Positions 1-8,473 of a stretch of 64,000 bases of DNA are shown one piece after another (position 1 is the stretch's first letter; every line of letters starts with the position of its first letter). The notes under the pieces were generated by a model that had not been told where the DNA came from, made no database searches, and saw only the letters and a list, made by a program, of their open reading frames with translations. The translations under genes and the position numbers were made by a program. Origin of the DNA: Saccharothrix saharensis (lineage in GTDB: Bacteria > Actinomycetota > Actinomycetes > Mycobacteriales > Pseudonocardiaceae); assembly GCF_006716745.1 (NCBI RefSeq), contig NZ_VFPP01000001.1:5777386-5841385 (forward strand). The letters are read 5' to 3'.

Positions 1-1
1 G

Positions 2-148
2 GTCGGGCGCGGCGGGGTGGTGCTCGACCGGATCACCCGGCGGCTGGCCGACCTCGGGCAGGTGATGGTGCGGATCCTGGCGGCGCTGAAGGCGTTGTTC
101 GGCAAGGCGCGTGACATGCTCGGGACCATCACGCGCCTCGGTGGGTGA
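2..148 (+). CDS. C-terminal fragment of an unidentified protein
   Basis: This is the last 48 codons of a gene that begins before the window, open from the left edge to a TGA at 146-148. The fragment is mixed hydrophobic and basic (segments such as VLDRITRRLADLG and ALKALFGKARDML), consistent with amphipathic helices. No domain can be recognised from so short a piece. It converges on the next gene with one base between the two stop codons. The frame is chosen because it stays open and ends cleanly before the convergent gene, and no function is proposed. Confidence 0.45.
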   Translation, partial: VGRGGVVLDRITRRLADLGQVMVRILAALKALFGKARDMLGTITRLGG

Positions 149-149
149 G

Positions 150-863
150 TCAGCCCCACTGCCCCTGCGGGCCGGGGGCGCCGGGCGGCGGCCCGCCCAT
201 CGGAGGTCCGGCCGCCGGGTTCGGCGGCGTCGTCGGCCTGGCCCCGCGCATCGCGCGCCCCACCGGCGGCACCGTTGCGACCAGGCCCGCGGCCAGCCAC
301 AGCACCAGCGCGATCGCGGGCATGATCCCGACGGCGGGCGGGAGGGCCGACACGACGTCGGTGAGGAGGAGACCGAAGTGCACCGCGGCCAGCACCGAGA
401 TCGCCACCAACCCCCAGCGCACGCCCGGCACCCGCGCCATCAGCAGCACGGCGAGGACGAGCGCGAGCACCGGCAGCACGAACGAGACGGTCGCGGCCAC
501 GTCGAAGCTGCCGTAAGAGCGCGGGAACGGCGGCATCAGGATCGCGCCCCACAGGTCCAGCGCGAACCCCGACCGGCTCGCCAGCCCGATCGACCCGACC
601 AGGGACAGCAGCACGCCAGGCAGGTACAGCAGCCCGGCGACCACCGGCACCGCCTTGCCGGGCGGGCGCGGCGGCCGGAGCTGCCCGGGGAACGGCGGCT
701 GCCCGGGGAACGGCGGCCCGCCGTGGGGCGGCTGACCCGGGAACGGTGCCTGACCCGGATGCGGTGGCCGGCCCTGGTACGGGCCCTGGCCCGGCGGAGG
801 GGGTGGGGGTGGGCCGGGGAACTGCTGCGGACCCGGCTGCGGGCCGGGGTGGGGATGACTCAT
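150..863 (-). CDS. Proline-rich four-helix membrane protein
   Basis: The 237-residue protein has a Pro/Gly/Gln-rich cytoplasmic-type N-terminus (about residues 1-68). Four hydrophobic segments follow, near residues 70-95, 122-144, 149-171 and 176-198, and then a second Pro/Gly-rich tail. Such proteins are common in actinomycetes and have no assigned reaction. The ATG at 861-863 is used because the proline-rich head begins there and upstream sequence is intergenic. It stands alone, convergent with the partial gene on its left and 75 bp downstream of the polyamine-synthase-like gene. The function is unknown; a role in envelope organisation would be speculation. Confidence 0.75.
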   Translation of the reverse strand: MSHPHPGPQPGPQQFPGPPPPPPPGQGPYQGRPPHPGQAPFPGQPPHGGPPFPGQPPFPGQLRPPRPPGKAVPVVAGLLYLPGVLLSLVGSIGLASRSGFALDLWGAILMPPFPRSYGSFDVAATVSFVLPVLALVLAVLLMARVPGVRWGLVAISVLAAVHFGLLLTDVVSALPPAVGIMPAIALVLWLAAGLVATVPPVGRAMRGARPTTPPNPAAGPPMGGPPPGAPGPQGQWG

Positions 864-938
864 GCGCGCCTCCGGGTTCGATCGGGAAACTACCGCCGGA
901 GGCGCCCTCGACGTGGGCGTTCGCCGAATCCCGGCCGG

Positions 939-2492
939 CTAGTGGGACGCCGACTCGCGGATGAGCGGCAGCAGCTCCGCGATCCGGTGCCGCGGCAGGT
1001 CGATCAACCGCAGCTCCAGGTCGTCGTGCTCGCCGATCCGCTCCCGCGCCTCCCGCTTGGTCATCGCGCCGCGCGTGGCCGTGATCAACGCCTCCCGCCA
1101 CACGTTGCCCAGCTTGCCGTGGGCCCGCATCAGCACCTCGCGCACGGCCAGCCCACCGACGTCCAAGGTGCCGGCCAACACCTGGTCCGCGACGACGACG
1201 CAGTGCTTGCCGTCCGGAGTGGACCGCAGGAACCGCAGCGCGAACCTGGTGCCCACCAACGACGTCAGCTCCTGCTGGCCGGCGGCGGACGCCACGTTCG
1301 GGTGGTTGTTCGGCACGAGCGCCGCCATCCGGCCGGGCGAGCACGCGAGCAACGTCCGCAGCAGCCACGGCCCGGGGTCACCGGACAGGTCCACCGCCAA
1401 CGACGCCGCGCCCTTGCCGATCGGCTCGGCCCACCCCGGCGCGCGCGGCTTCGGCGGCGGCGAGGACTCCGGCCGCGGCGCGAGGTCGACCAGCGCGGCC
1501 AACGCCGTCGAACCGGGGCCGGTCGCCTCCACCGACTGCGGACCGTGCGTGTAGATGGCCGTCTTCGCGGAAGCGGGTGACGCCGAACGGCGGGACGTGG
1601 GCCGGCACACGTACAGGTCGGCCGCGCTGCCGATGGCCTGCGCGCCGTCGAACCGGTGGAACGCGGGCAGGATCGCCTCGAACACCAACCCGAGCCGCTG
1701 CAACTCCTGCTGCACCTTCAACCCCAGCGCGGGTGTCCGGTCGCTGAAACCGTACGCGAGCAGCACCCGCCCGCGGCCCGGGTCGGCCAGGCACTCCACG
1801 GCCCGCCCGGCGAACAGCCCCATGCCCTCCGGCGTGTACGGCGGGTCGCTGAACACCAGGTCCGCCGACTCCAGCACGGCGGGCGGCAGGCCGAACCGGA
1901 AGTCCGCGTGGATCGTCCGCACCGGCCACCCGCGTTCGGCGGCGCGCCGCGCGATGTGCTCCAGCAGCCGGTCGTCGACGTCCACCACGACGACCTCGAC
2001 CTCCGGGTTCACCGCGCACACGGCGAGCGACGTCAGGTCGTGGTCGCCCAGGCACAGCAGCGTGCGGCCGGCCAGGTCGTACGTCGTGTCCAGCCACAGC
2101 GCGCGCTTCAGCGCCGTTTCCGCCGTGGCCTGCACGTGGTCCAGCGCGGCCAGCGGCGCCGGCACGCCGGCGATGTCGGCCAGCACGGACCGAAGCTGGG
2201 CGGTGTGCCGCGACACCAGCGCGTCCACCGGGTCCGGCAGCTCGTCACCCGCGCGGAACCCCGCGTAGTCGGCGGCCCTGGCGGGCGCGAGCCGGAACCG
2301 GTCGCCCTTCGCTTCCAGGTCGTCGCCGACCGCGGTCAGCACCTCCTGGACGGTGCGCCGGGGCACGGCGGGAAGCCGAACCAACTCGGCCAGGGTGTGC
2401 CAGTCGGTCGCGAGCAGGTCGAGCACGCGCCGCAGCTTGCGGGCGTGCGGGCCGCGTTCGGCGAGGAGTGCTCGCACCAGTTCGGTCGCCAC
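939..2492 (-). CDS. Branched-chain polyamine synthase-like aminopropyltransferase (BpsA/DUF43 family)
   Basis: The 517-residue protein starts at a GTG. The N-terminal 90 residues look like a winged-helix region. Residues about 115-300 match the Rossmann aminopropyltransferase core of N4-bis(aminopropyl)spermidine synthases: GDHD near 149-152, VDVDDR near 170-174 and the signature SDPPYT near 215-220. Family members transfer aminopropyl groups from decarboxylated SAM to polyamines and are best known from thermophiles. The protein carries a C-terminal extension of roughly 220 residues whose function I do not recognise. Its neighbours give no pathway context. The family is fairly secure; the substrate in this mesophile-type genome is not. 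Confidence 0.75.
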   Translation of the reverse strand: MATELVRALLAERGPHARKLRRVLDLLATDWHTLAELVRLPAVPRRTVQEVLTAVGDDLEAKGDRFRLAPARAADYAGFRAGDELPDPVDALVSRHTAQLRSVLADIAGVPAPLAALDHVQATAETALKRALWLDTTYDLAGRTLLCLGDHDLTSLAVCAVNPEVEVVVVDVDDRLLEHIARRAAERGWPVRTIHADFRFGLPPAVLESADLVFSDPPYTPEGMGLFAGRAVECLADPGRGRVLLAYGFSDRTPALGLKVQQELQRLGLVFEAILPAFHRFDGAQAIGSAADLYVCRPTSRRSASPASAKTAIYTHGPQSVEATGPGSTALAALVDLAPRPESSPPPKPRAPGWAEPIGKGAASLAVDLSGDPGPWLLRTLLACSPGRMAALVPNNHPNVASAAGQQELTSLVGTRFALRFLRSTPDGKHCVVVADQVLAGTLDVGGLAVREVLMRAHGKLGNVWREALITATRGAMTKREARERIGEHDDLELRLIDLPRHRIAELLPLIRESASH

Positions 2493-2595
2493 AACCGGTG
2501 CAGCCTACTGACCGGATGCTGAAACGCCGTGCCGCGGTCGGACTGACGGGCTAGGGTCGTTCGACGCTTGATGCCCAACGGCAGGAGGACCACGG

Positions 2596-3645
2596 GTGAT
2601 CGAGTTCCGCGACGTGACCAAGCGGTTCGACGACGGGACCACCGCGGTGAACGGCCTGGACCTGGTGGTGGAGGCGGGCACGATCACCGTCTTCGTCGGA
2701 CCGTCCGGTTGCGGCAAGACCACGTCCCTGCGCATGGTGAACCGGATGATCGACCCCACCTCCGGCACCGTCCTGGTGGACGGCAGGGACGTGCTCGGTG
2801 TGGATCCGCCCACACTGCGGCGCGGGATCGGGTACGTGATCCAGCAGGCGGGCCTGTTCCCGCACCGGACCGTGCTGGACAACGTGGCCACCGTGCCGCT
2901 GCTCACCGGCTGGACGCGCCGCGCGGCCAGGGCACGCGCCGCCGAGCTGCTGGAGCTGGTCGGCCTGCCCGCCGAGCTCGGCCGCCGCTACCCCGTGCAA
3001 CTGTCCGGCGGCCAGCAGCAGCGCGTCGGCGTGGCGCGGGCGTTGGCCGCGGACCCGCCGGTGCTGTTGATGGACGAGCCGTTCAGCGCCGTCGACCCGG
3101 TCGTGCGCGAGGGCTTGCAGGACGAGCTGCTGCGGCTGCAGGCCGAGCTGGACAAGACCATCGTGTTCGTCACGCACGACATCGACGAGGCCATCCGCAT
3201 CGGCGAGAAGGTCGCGGTGATGCGGACCGGCGGCCACCTGGCCCAGTACGCGCCACCGGCCGAGCTGCTGACCCGCCCCGCCGACGACTTCGTGGCGAGC
3301 TTCGTGGGCAAGGACCGGGGCTACCGCAGGCTGTCCTTTCTGGACGCCTCCGGCGTCGAGGTCTCCGACGCGCCGACCGTTCCAGCGGGTGCCGCACCCG
3401 AGTCCTCTTCGGACTGGCGACTCGTCGTGGACGCCGACGGGCGACCTCAGGGTTGGATCGCACCGGACTCGTCGGTCGTGCCGGGCGGTTCGCTCTACGA
3501 GGTGGGCGCGCCGATCCGGGGTGCGCTCGACGCCGCCCTGTCGTCGCCGTCCGGCCTCGGCGTGGCCGTCGACGCCGAAGGGCGACTGGCCGGCGTCCTG
3601 ACCGTTCGGCAGGTGCTGGACGTGATCGAGAGCCGCCGTGGGTGA
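2596..3645 (+). CDS. Osmoprotectant (glycine betaine-type) ABC importer, ATP-binding subunit
   Basis: This 349-residue ATPase energises uptake of quaternary-ammonium osmoprotectants at the cytoplasmic face of the membrane. Visible motifs are Walker A GPSGCGKTT near residues 35-43, the Q-loop, signature LSGGQQQRV, Walker B VLLMDEP and the switch His in FVTHDIDEA. The part after residue 240 resembles a reduced CBS module (GVAVDAEGRLAGVLTVRQVL), as in OpuCA/ProV subunits that sense ionic strength. The GTG at 2596 follows an AGGAGG-like ribosome site. It is the first gene of a four-gene operon and overlaps the next gene by 8 bp. The OpuA, OpuB or OpuC subtype cannot be told from sequence. Confidence 0.9.
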   Translation: MIEFRDVTKRFDDGTTAVNGLDLVVEAGTITVFVGPSGCGKTTSLRMVNRMIDPTSGTVLVDGRDVLGVDPPTLRRGIGYVIQQAGLFPHRTVLDNVATVPLLTGWTRRAARARAAELLELVGLPAELGRRYPVQLSGGQQQRVGVARALAADPPVLLMDEPFSAVDPVVREGLQDELLRLQAELDKTIVFVTHDIDEAIRIGEKVAVMRTGGHLAQYAPPAELLTRPADDFVASFVGKDRGYRRLSFLDASGVEVSDAPTVPAGAAPESSSDWRLVVDADGRPQGWIAPDSSVVPGGSLYEVGAPIRGALDAALSSPSGLGVAVDAEGRLAGVLTVRQVLDVIESRRG

Positions 3646-4300
3646 CATCCCGAAGTACCTCGGTGACGCCGGCACCAGGGCGGCGCTGCTGGACATGCTG
3701 CTCGACCACGTCTACCTGTCGCTCGTGCCGCTGGTCGTGTCGATCGTCCTGGCGATCGTCCTGGGGCTGCTGTGCCACCGGTTCCGCCGGGTCAACGCGA
3801 CGCTGGTCGCGCTGTCCAACGTGGTCTACACGATCCCGTCGCTGGCGCTGTTCGCGATCATCCCCGCGGTCATCGGCACGCAGGTGCTCGACCCGTTGAA
3901 CGTGATCATCGCGCTGACCGTCTACACCACCGCGCTGCTGGTCCGCCCGGTCGCCGAGGCGCTGGCCGCCGTGCCCGCGCACGTCACCGCCGCCGCCACC
4001 GCCATGGGCTTCCGGCCGCTGCGCCGGTTCCTGACCGTGGAGCTGCCGCTGTCCGTGCCCGTGCTGGCGGCCGGGGTGCGGGTCGGCTCGGTCAGCAACA
4101 TCAGCCTGGTCAGCGTGGGCGCGTTGATCGGCACGGGCGGCCTGGGCACGTTGTTCACCGACGGGTTCCGGCAGCGGTACCTCGCGCCGATCATCGTCGG
4201 CATCGTGCTGACGCTCGTGCTCGCGCTGGTCGTCGACCTGCTGCTGGTGCTGCTGCGCGACCGGCTGACGCCGTGGGCGAGGGCGGGGGGCAAGCCGTGA
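3638..4300 (+). CDS. Osmoprotectant ABC importer, first membrane permease
   Basis: The 220-residue protein is of the BPD-transport inner-membrane family with about six transmembrane segments. It contains the EAA-type coupling region (AAATAMGFRPLRRFLTVELP) that contacts the ATPase. The GTG at 3638 overlaps the end of the ATPase gene, and its stop overlaps the GTG of the second permease, so translation is probably coupled. In OpuC-like systems two different permeases form a heterodimeric channel, and the second permease follows directly. The substrate is inferred from the operon as a whole. Confidence 0.9.
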   Translation: MGDIPKYLGDAGTRAALLDMLLDHVYLSLVPLVVSIVLAIVLGLLCHRFRRVNATLVALSNVVYTIPSLALFAIIPAVIGTQVLDPLNVIIALTVYTTALLVRPVAEALAAVPAHVTAAATAMGFRPLRRFLTVELPLSVPVLAAGVRVGSVSNISLVSVGALIGTGGLGTLFTDGFRQRYLAPIIVGIVLTLVLALVVDLLLVLLRDRLTPWARAGGKP

Positions 4301-5025
4301 TCTTCGCCGACGCGTTCGCGTGGCTGGTCGACCCGGCCAACTGGTCGGGCGGCAAGTCGATCCCGGTGCGGATCGGCGTCCACCTGCTCTACTGCCTGGG
4401 CGCGGTGCTCGGCGCCGCCCTGATCGCCGTGCCGCTCGGCCTGTTCGTCGGGCACACCGGGCGCGGCGGTCTCGTGCTGGTGGGCGGCAGCAACGCGTTG
4501 CGCGCGCTGCCCACGTTGGGCCTGGTCACGTTCCTGTACCTGGTCGCGGGCGGCGGCACGGCCGGTGTGCTCATCGGTCTCGTGGTGCTGGCCGTGCCGC
4601 CGATCCTGGCCGGCACCTACGCGGGCATCCAGGACGTGGACCGCGGGGTCGTGGACGCCGCCGGCGGCATGGGCATGACCGGCGCGCAGCGGCTGTGGCA
4701 GGTCGAGGTGCCCAACGCCATGCCGCTGCTCGTCGGCGGCCTGCGCAACGCCATGCTGCAGGTGGTGGCGACCGCGTCCGTGGCGGCGTACGTGGGTGTC
4801 GAGACGTTGGGGCGTCCCCTGTTGGACGGCCTGCGCGTGCTCGACTACGGGCAGTTCGTGGGCGGGGCGATCCTGATCGCGCTGCTCGCGGTCGTGCTGG
4901 ACGTGGTGCTCGCGGTCGTCGGCAGGCTCGTCGTGCCGGCGGGCCTGCGGCTGTCGGGCACGACGCGGTCCAAGAGGCGTCGGACCGAACCGGCGCCCGT
5001 CGAATCCGGAGGAAGTACGGCATGA
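4297..5025 (+). CDS. Osmoprotectant ABC importer, second membrane permease
   Basis: The 242-residue integral membrane permease is homologous to the preceding one. Its coupling region is AAGGMGMTGAQRLWQVEVP, and it ends in a basic cytoplasmic tail (SKRRRTEPAP). The GTG at 4297 lies in a GTGA overlap with the stop of the first permease. Although the frame is open further upstream, only this start gives a protein of family length. Its own stop overlaps the ATG of the binding-protein gene, so all four genes are translationally linked. It should pair with the first permease to form the transmembrane channel. Confidence 0.9.
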   Translation: MIFADAFAWLVDPANWSGGKSIPVRIGVHLLYCLGAVLGAALIAVPLGLFVGHTGRGGLVLVGGSNALRALPTLGLVTFLYLVAGGGTAGVLIGLVVLAVPPILAGTYAGIQDVDRGVVDAAGGMGMTGAQRLWQVEVPNAMPLLVGGLRNAMLQVVATASVAAYVGVETLGRPLLDGLRVLDYGQFVGGAILIALLAVVLDVVLAVVGRLVVPAGLRLSGTTRSKRRRTEPAPVESGGSTA

Positions 5026-5906
5026 AGCGCACGTTGGCCGTCGTCGTCGCGGCGACCGCCCTGGTCGTCTCCGCGTGCGGGTCCAAAGAGGACCTGGGCG
5101 GGAGCGGCCAGCAGGCCGCGTCGGGTGAGGTCGTGGTCGGTTCGGCCGACTTCACCGAGAACAAGATCCTGGCCGAGATCTACGCCGGCGCGTTGCAGGC
5201 GACCGGCGCCAAGGTGACGGTGAAGTCCGGCATCGGCGCACGCGAACTGGTCGTGAAGGCGTTGCAGGACAAGTCGCTCGGCGTCGTGCCGGAGTACACG
5301 GGCAACCTGCTCAACTACTTCGACAAGACCAACGCCACCACCGAGGCGGAGGAGGTCTACACGGCGCTGAAGGCCAAGACCCCGTCCGGCCTCGAGGTGC
5401 TGGAGAAGTCCGACGCGGAGGACAAGGACGTCCTGGTCGTCACCAAGGCCACCGCGGACGGCGGCGTGAAGTCCATCGCCGACCTCGGCTCCGGCAAGTA
5501 CACCCTCGGCGCCGCCGGCGAGTGGGCGCAGCGCTGGGAGGCCAAGATCAACGAGCTGTACGGGGTCACGTTCACCGAGATCAAGACCACCGACGCGGGC
5601 GGTCCCATCACGGTCGACGCGCTGAAGAACGGCACCGTCCAGGTCATCAACCTCTACACCACGTCCGCCGACATCAAGGCGAACGACTTCGTGGAGCTGG
5701 ACGACCCGAAGGTCATGTACCCGGCCCAGAACATCGTCCCGCTGCTGCGCTCGGACGCCGTCGACGCCAAGGGCAAGGACGCCCTGAACAAGGTCTCCGC
5801 CGCCCTGACCACGGAGAAGCTGGCCGACCTGGTCAAGCGCGTCGACGTGGACAAGGAGACCATCGCCAACGTCGCCGCCGACTTCCTGAAGGACGTCAAG
5901 CTGTAG
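5022..5906 (+). CDS. Osmoprotectant-binding lipoprotein of the ABC importer
   Basis: The 294-residue OpuAC/ProX-type substrate-binding protein has a lipoprotein signal peptide: a basic start, a hydrophobic core, and the lipobox VVSAC with the acylated Cys near residue 18. It should be tethered to the outer face of the membrane. The mature part opens with VVVGSADFTENKILAEIYAG and contains VPEYTGNLLNYF, typical of betaine/choline/proline-betaine binders. The ATG at 5022 overlaps the permease stop (ATGA). It is the last gene of the operon and is followed by a strong terminator at 6013-6049. Betaine, choline or a related compound are all possible ligands. Confidence 0.92.
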   Translation: MKRTLAVVVAATALVVSACGSKEDLGGSGQQAASGEVVVGSADFTENKILAEIYAGALQATGAKVTVKSGIGARELVVKALQDKSLGVVPEYTGNLLNYFDKTNATTEAEEVYTALKAKTPSGLEVLEKSDAEDKDVLVVTKATADGGVKSIADLGSGKYTLGAAGEWAQRWEAKINELYGVTFTEIKTTDAGGPITVDALKNGTVQVINLYTTSADIKANDFVELDDPKVMYPAQNIVPLLRSDAVDAKGKDALNKVSAALTTEKLADLVKRVDVDKETIANVAADFLKDVKL

Positions 5907-6012
5907 CCCGATCGCGTCTCACGCGCCCCGTCGGCCCCGGCCGGCGGGGCGCCGTGCTGCGGGGGCGGTGGAACCGGACAACTTGTGCCGAGCTGGCGAT
6001 GCGTTCAGTATT

Positions 6013-6049
6013 TGCCCATGTTCAGTGAAGATGAACATGGGCATTTTTT
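6013..6049 (+). terminator. Intrinsic terminator after the osmoprotectant importer operon
   Basis: A perfect 12-bp inverted repeat (arms 6013-6024 and 6032-6043, 7-base loop) is followed at once by six T residues. It is a canonical Rho-independent terminator for plus-strand transcription. The AT-rich stem and T-tract are unusual for this genome, where most terminators are GC-rich hairpins without a T-run. Confidence 0.9.
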
Positions 6050-6110
6050 GAACAGTCGCATCGAAGAGAGCGGGCGGACGCAACTCGGATGAGCGACACG
6101 GGGCCGGCCC

Positions 6111-6890
6111 TCAGGGACGGCCGCCGATGCGGGTGGTGAGTTCCTCCGCCGCCCGCAGCGCCTCGGCCGCCAGCTCCGGCCACGTCTGGCCGCACTCCAC
6201 CTCGCACACGTGCCGGAACGTGACCGTGATCGCCGCGATCGGCCGCTCGCCGTGGTCGAACACGGGGGCCGCGACCGAAGCGAACCCCGCCGTCACGTAG
6301 CCGTCCTCCACCGCCCAGCCCCGCCGCCGCTCCACGGCCAACAACCGCCGCAACGCGGGCAGGTTCCGCGGCCCCCGCCCCGTCCGGTCCACGAACGGAC
6401 CCGGGAACAGCGCCCTGACCTGCGCCGCGGGCAACCGGCCCAGCACCGCCCGCCCCGACGCGGTCAGGTGCGCGGGCAGCCGCACCCCCACGTCCGACAC
6501 GATCGTGGTCGGCTGCCGGGGTTGCTCCCGCACCAGGTACAACGCCTCCGACCCGTGCAGCACGCCGAGGTGCGCGGTCCGCCCGACCGCGTCCACCAAC
6601 CGCCGCAGCACGGGCCGCGCGAGCCGCTCCAGCGGGTCGTGCCGCAGGTAGGCCGACCCGAGCTCGAACGCGGCCACGCCGAGCCCGTACCGTCGCTCCT
6701 CGGGGAAGTGGGTGGCGAACCCGGCCGCGGTCAGCTCGGCCAGCAGGTGGTAGGTCGTCGACCTGGGCAGGGACAGCTCCCGCGCCACCGCCGCCGCCGA
6801 CAGCGGGCCGGGTCTGCTCGCCAGCAGCCGCAGCACCGCGAGCCCCCGGCGCAACGCCGGCACGTCGCTGCTGCCTCCCACGGAACCCAT
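6111..6890 (-). CDS. IclR-family transcriptional regulator
   Basis: The 259-residue protein has an N-terminal winged helix-turn-helix (LSAAAVARELSLPRSTTYHLLAEL, residues about 30-55) and a C-terminal IclR effector domain (LTASGRAVLGRLP, GYVTAGFASVAAPVFD). IclR proteins bind small acids or aromatic metabolites and regulate nearby catabolic genes. The ATG at 6888-6890 is chosen: longer versions would run into the divergent sigma-factor gene, and this start places the HTH at the usual distance. Only 36 bp separate it from the sigma-factor start, so both promoters share this gap. The effector and targets are unknown. Confidence 0.88.
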   Translation of the reverse strand: MGSVGGSSDVPALRRGLAVLRLLASRPGPLSAAAVARELSLPRSTTYHLLAELTAAGFATHFPEERRYGLGVAAFELGSAYLRHDPLERLARPVLRRLVDAVGRTAHLGVLHGSEALYLVREQPRQPTTIVSDVGVRLPAHLTASGRAVLGRLPAAQVRALFPGPFVDRTGRGPRNLPALRRLLAVERRRGWAVEDGYVTAGFASVAAPVFDHGERPIAAITVTFRHVCEVECGQTWPELAAEALRAAEELTTRIGGRP

Positions 6891-6926
6891 TCTCAACAAA
6901 ACCCCGGCAGGGCGCATTGGAGGGGT

Positions 6927-7406
6927 ATGACCGACAGCTTCGAGGACTTCGCCACCCGGCAGGTCACCCCGCTGCTGCGGTACGCCACCGTGTTGACGGG
7001 CGATCCGCACCTCGCCCAGGACATCGTCCAGGAGAGCCTGCTCCGCGCCCAACAGCGCTGGACCCGCATCGCCGCCCTCGACGCACCGGTCGCGTACCTC
7101 AAGCGGATGGTGACCAACGAGTACCTCGGTTGGCGCCGCCGCCTGAAGGCGCACATACCCCTGCTGGGCGTGGACCCGCCCGCACCCGACCCTACCGGGC
7201 ACTACGACGAGCGGGCGTCGATGCTCCAGCGCATCGACCGGCTCCCGCGCAAGCAGAAGGCCGCCGTCGTCCTCCGCTACTACGAGGGCTACGACGACGC
7301 CGAGATCGCCGCCGTCCTGGGCTGCGCCCAGGTCACGGTCCGCAGTCACATCTCCCGCGCGCTGGCAGTGCTGCGCGCCGACGAACGCGTGAGGCAGTCG
7401 CTGTGA
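6927..7406 (+). CDS. SigE-family ECF RNA polymerase sigma factor
   Basis: The 159-residue protein has sigma region 2 (LLRYATVLTGDPHLAQDIVQESL) and region 4 (YDDAEIAAVLGCAQVTVRSHISRAL). This fits the short ECF sigma factors of the actinobacterial SigE-like group, which direct RNA polymerase to dedicated stress or envelope promoters. The ATG at 6927 follows a GGAGGGG ribosome site. Its last bases overlap the GTG of the next gene, which has a single membrane helix and probably holds the sigma factor inactive. It is divergent from the IclR gene. The regulon is not visible here. Confidence 0.88.
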   Translation: MTDSFEDFATRQVTPLLRYATVLTGDPHLAQDIVQESLLRAQQRWTRIAALDAPVAYLKRMVTNEYLGWRRRLKAHIPLLGVDPPAPDPTGHYDERASMLQRIDRLPRKQKAAVVLRYYEGYDDAEIAAVLGCAQVTVRSHISRALAVLRADERVRQSL

Positions 7407-8425
7407 ACGACACCACCGAGACCCTGATCACCGACGCCCTGCACCACCGGGCCGAGCGCACGCCGCCGCCCGGGCCGGTGCTCGCCGCCCTGCACCGGCC
7501 GCGCCGGGCGCGCAAGCCGATGCTCGTGGCGCTCACCGCCGCCGGCACGGTCGCCGCCGCGGCCGCGCTGGTGGTGGCCACCGTGCCCGGGTCGACCGTC
7601 GGCCAGGCCCCGCCCGCCCAGCAGCTCAGCACCACGGCGGAGCCCACGCCCGTGCCGGTCGCCGACGTGCCCACCCGGGCCCTGGACTACCGGCCCGCGG
7701 TGATGCTCGACGGCTACGCCGAACGGGGACGCGTCATCGGCCCGTGGGGCACGTCCCGCCTCTACGCGCCCGGTGCCACCGATCCGGGCTCGCCGCTGGT
7801 CCGCTTCGGCGTCCTGACGAGCATCGCCGGCGACGTGGGTCCCAAGGTCGAGAACGCGCCGGTCGGCGACCGCACGACGGTCGGCGGCGCGCCGGCGGCC
7901 TGGTTCGGCGACAACCTGTACTGGAACGTCGCCCCGGGGCGCGTGCTCAGCATCGGCCTGGAGAACGTGACCGGCGTGGACGTCCGGGCGGAGGTGCGGC
8001 GGATCGCCGACTCCGTCACGGCGGACACCGCGTCGATGCGCATCCCGTTCTCGCTGAACGAGTACCCGTACGTCGAGGTGACGGGGTCGAGCGCGACCGA
8101 CTGGGCGATCGCCGGCACGAGCGACGTCGACAACGTCCGGTACGCCGTGGAACTGCTGCGCACCGCCGAGGCCCCGGCGAACTCCACCCCCACCACGGTG
8201 GACGGCAAGCCCGCCCACTACTCCGCCGACGGGTTCGGCCTGCTCGCCGTCCAGCTCGCGCCGAACCTCCAGGTCCGGGTGAAGCCGAGCGAGTACGACC
8301 CCGGCAAGGGGCCCGTGCCGCCCGGCCTGGAGACCGAGCACGCGTCGGTCGAGGTGTTGACCGCGGTGGCGGCGGCGCTGGCGGTGGACATCAACCCGGA
8401 CGTGGCCTGGATCGGCACGCGCTGA
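7403..8425 (+). CDS. Membrane-anchored partner (putative anti-sigma protein) of the ECF sigma factor
   Basis: The 340-residue protein has a short cytoplasmic N-terminus (about residues 1-35) and one transmembrane helix (near 36-55, MLVALTAAGTVAAAAALVV). A large extracytoplasmic domain with Thr/Pro-rich entry follows. The GTG start lies in a GTGA overlap with the sigma-factor stop, so the two are co-translated. The topology and pairing suggest an anti-sigma or sensor protein, but no zinc-binding anti-sigma motif (HxxxCxxC) is visible, so the role is inferred from position. The gene ends at a perfect bidirectional terminator. Confidence 0.75.
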   Translation: MNDTTETLITDALHHRAERTPPPGPVLAALHRPRRARKPMLVALTAAGTVAAAAALVVATVPGSTVGQAPPAQQLSTTAEPTPVPVADVPTRALDYRPAVMLDGYAERGRVIGPWGTSRLYAPGATDPGSPLVRFGVLTSIAGDVGPKVENAPVGDRTTVGGAPAAWFGDNLYWNVAPGRVLSIGLENVTGVDVRAEVRRIADSVTADTASMRIPFSLNEYPYVEVTGSSATDWAIAGTSDVDNVRYAVELLRTAEAPANSTPTTVDGKPAHYSADGFGLLAVQLAPNLQVRVKPSEYDPGKGPVPPGLETEHASVEVLTAVAAALAVDINPDVAWIGTR

Positions 8426-8430
8426 GTGCC

Positions 8431-8473
8431 TGACGTGGTGGGCGCTCCCGTGCGCGGAGCGCCCACCACGTCA
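8431..8473. terminator. Bidirectional terminator between convergent operons
   Basis: A perfect 18-bp inverted repeat (arms 8431-8448 and 8456-8473) encloses a 7-base loop. It lies between the convergent sigma/anti-sigma pair and the ABC-2 exporter operon. The right arm includes the stop codon of the exporter permease at 8471, so the hairpin serves both strands. Confidence 0.9.

Noticed and set aside
111..1580. A 489-codon plus-strand open frame at the start of the window
   Set aside because: Very Arg/His/Gln-rich composition typical of the antisense of GC-rich genes; it lies opposite the membrane protein and the polyamine-synthase-like gene, which have clear domains.
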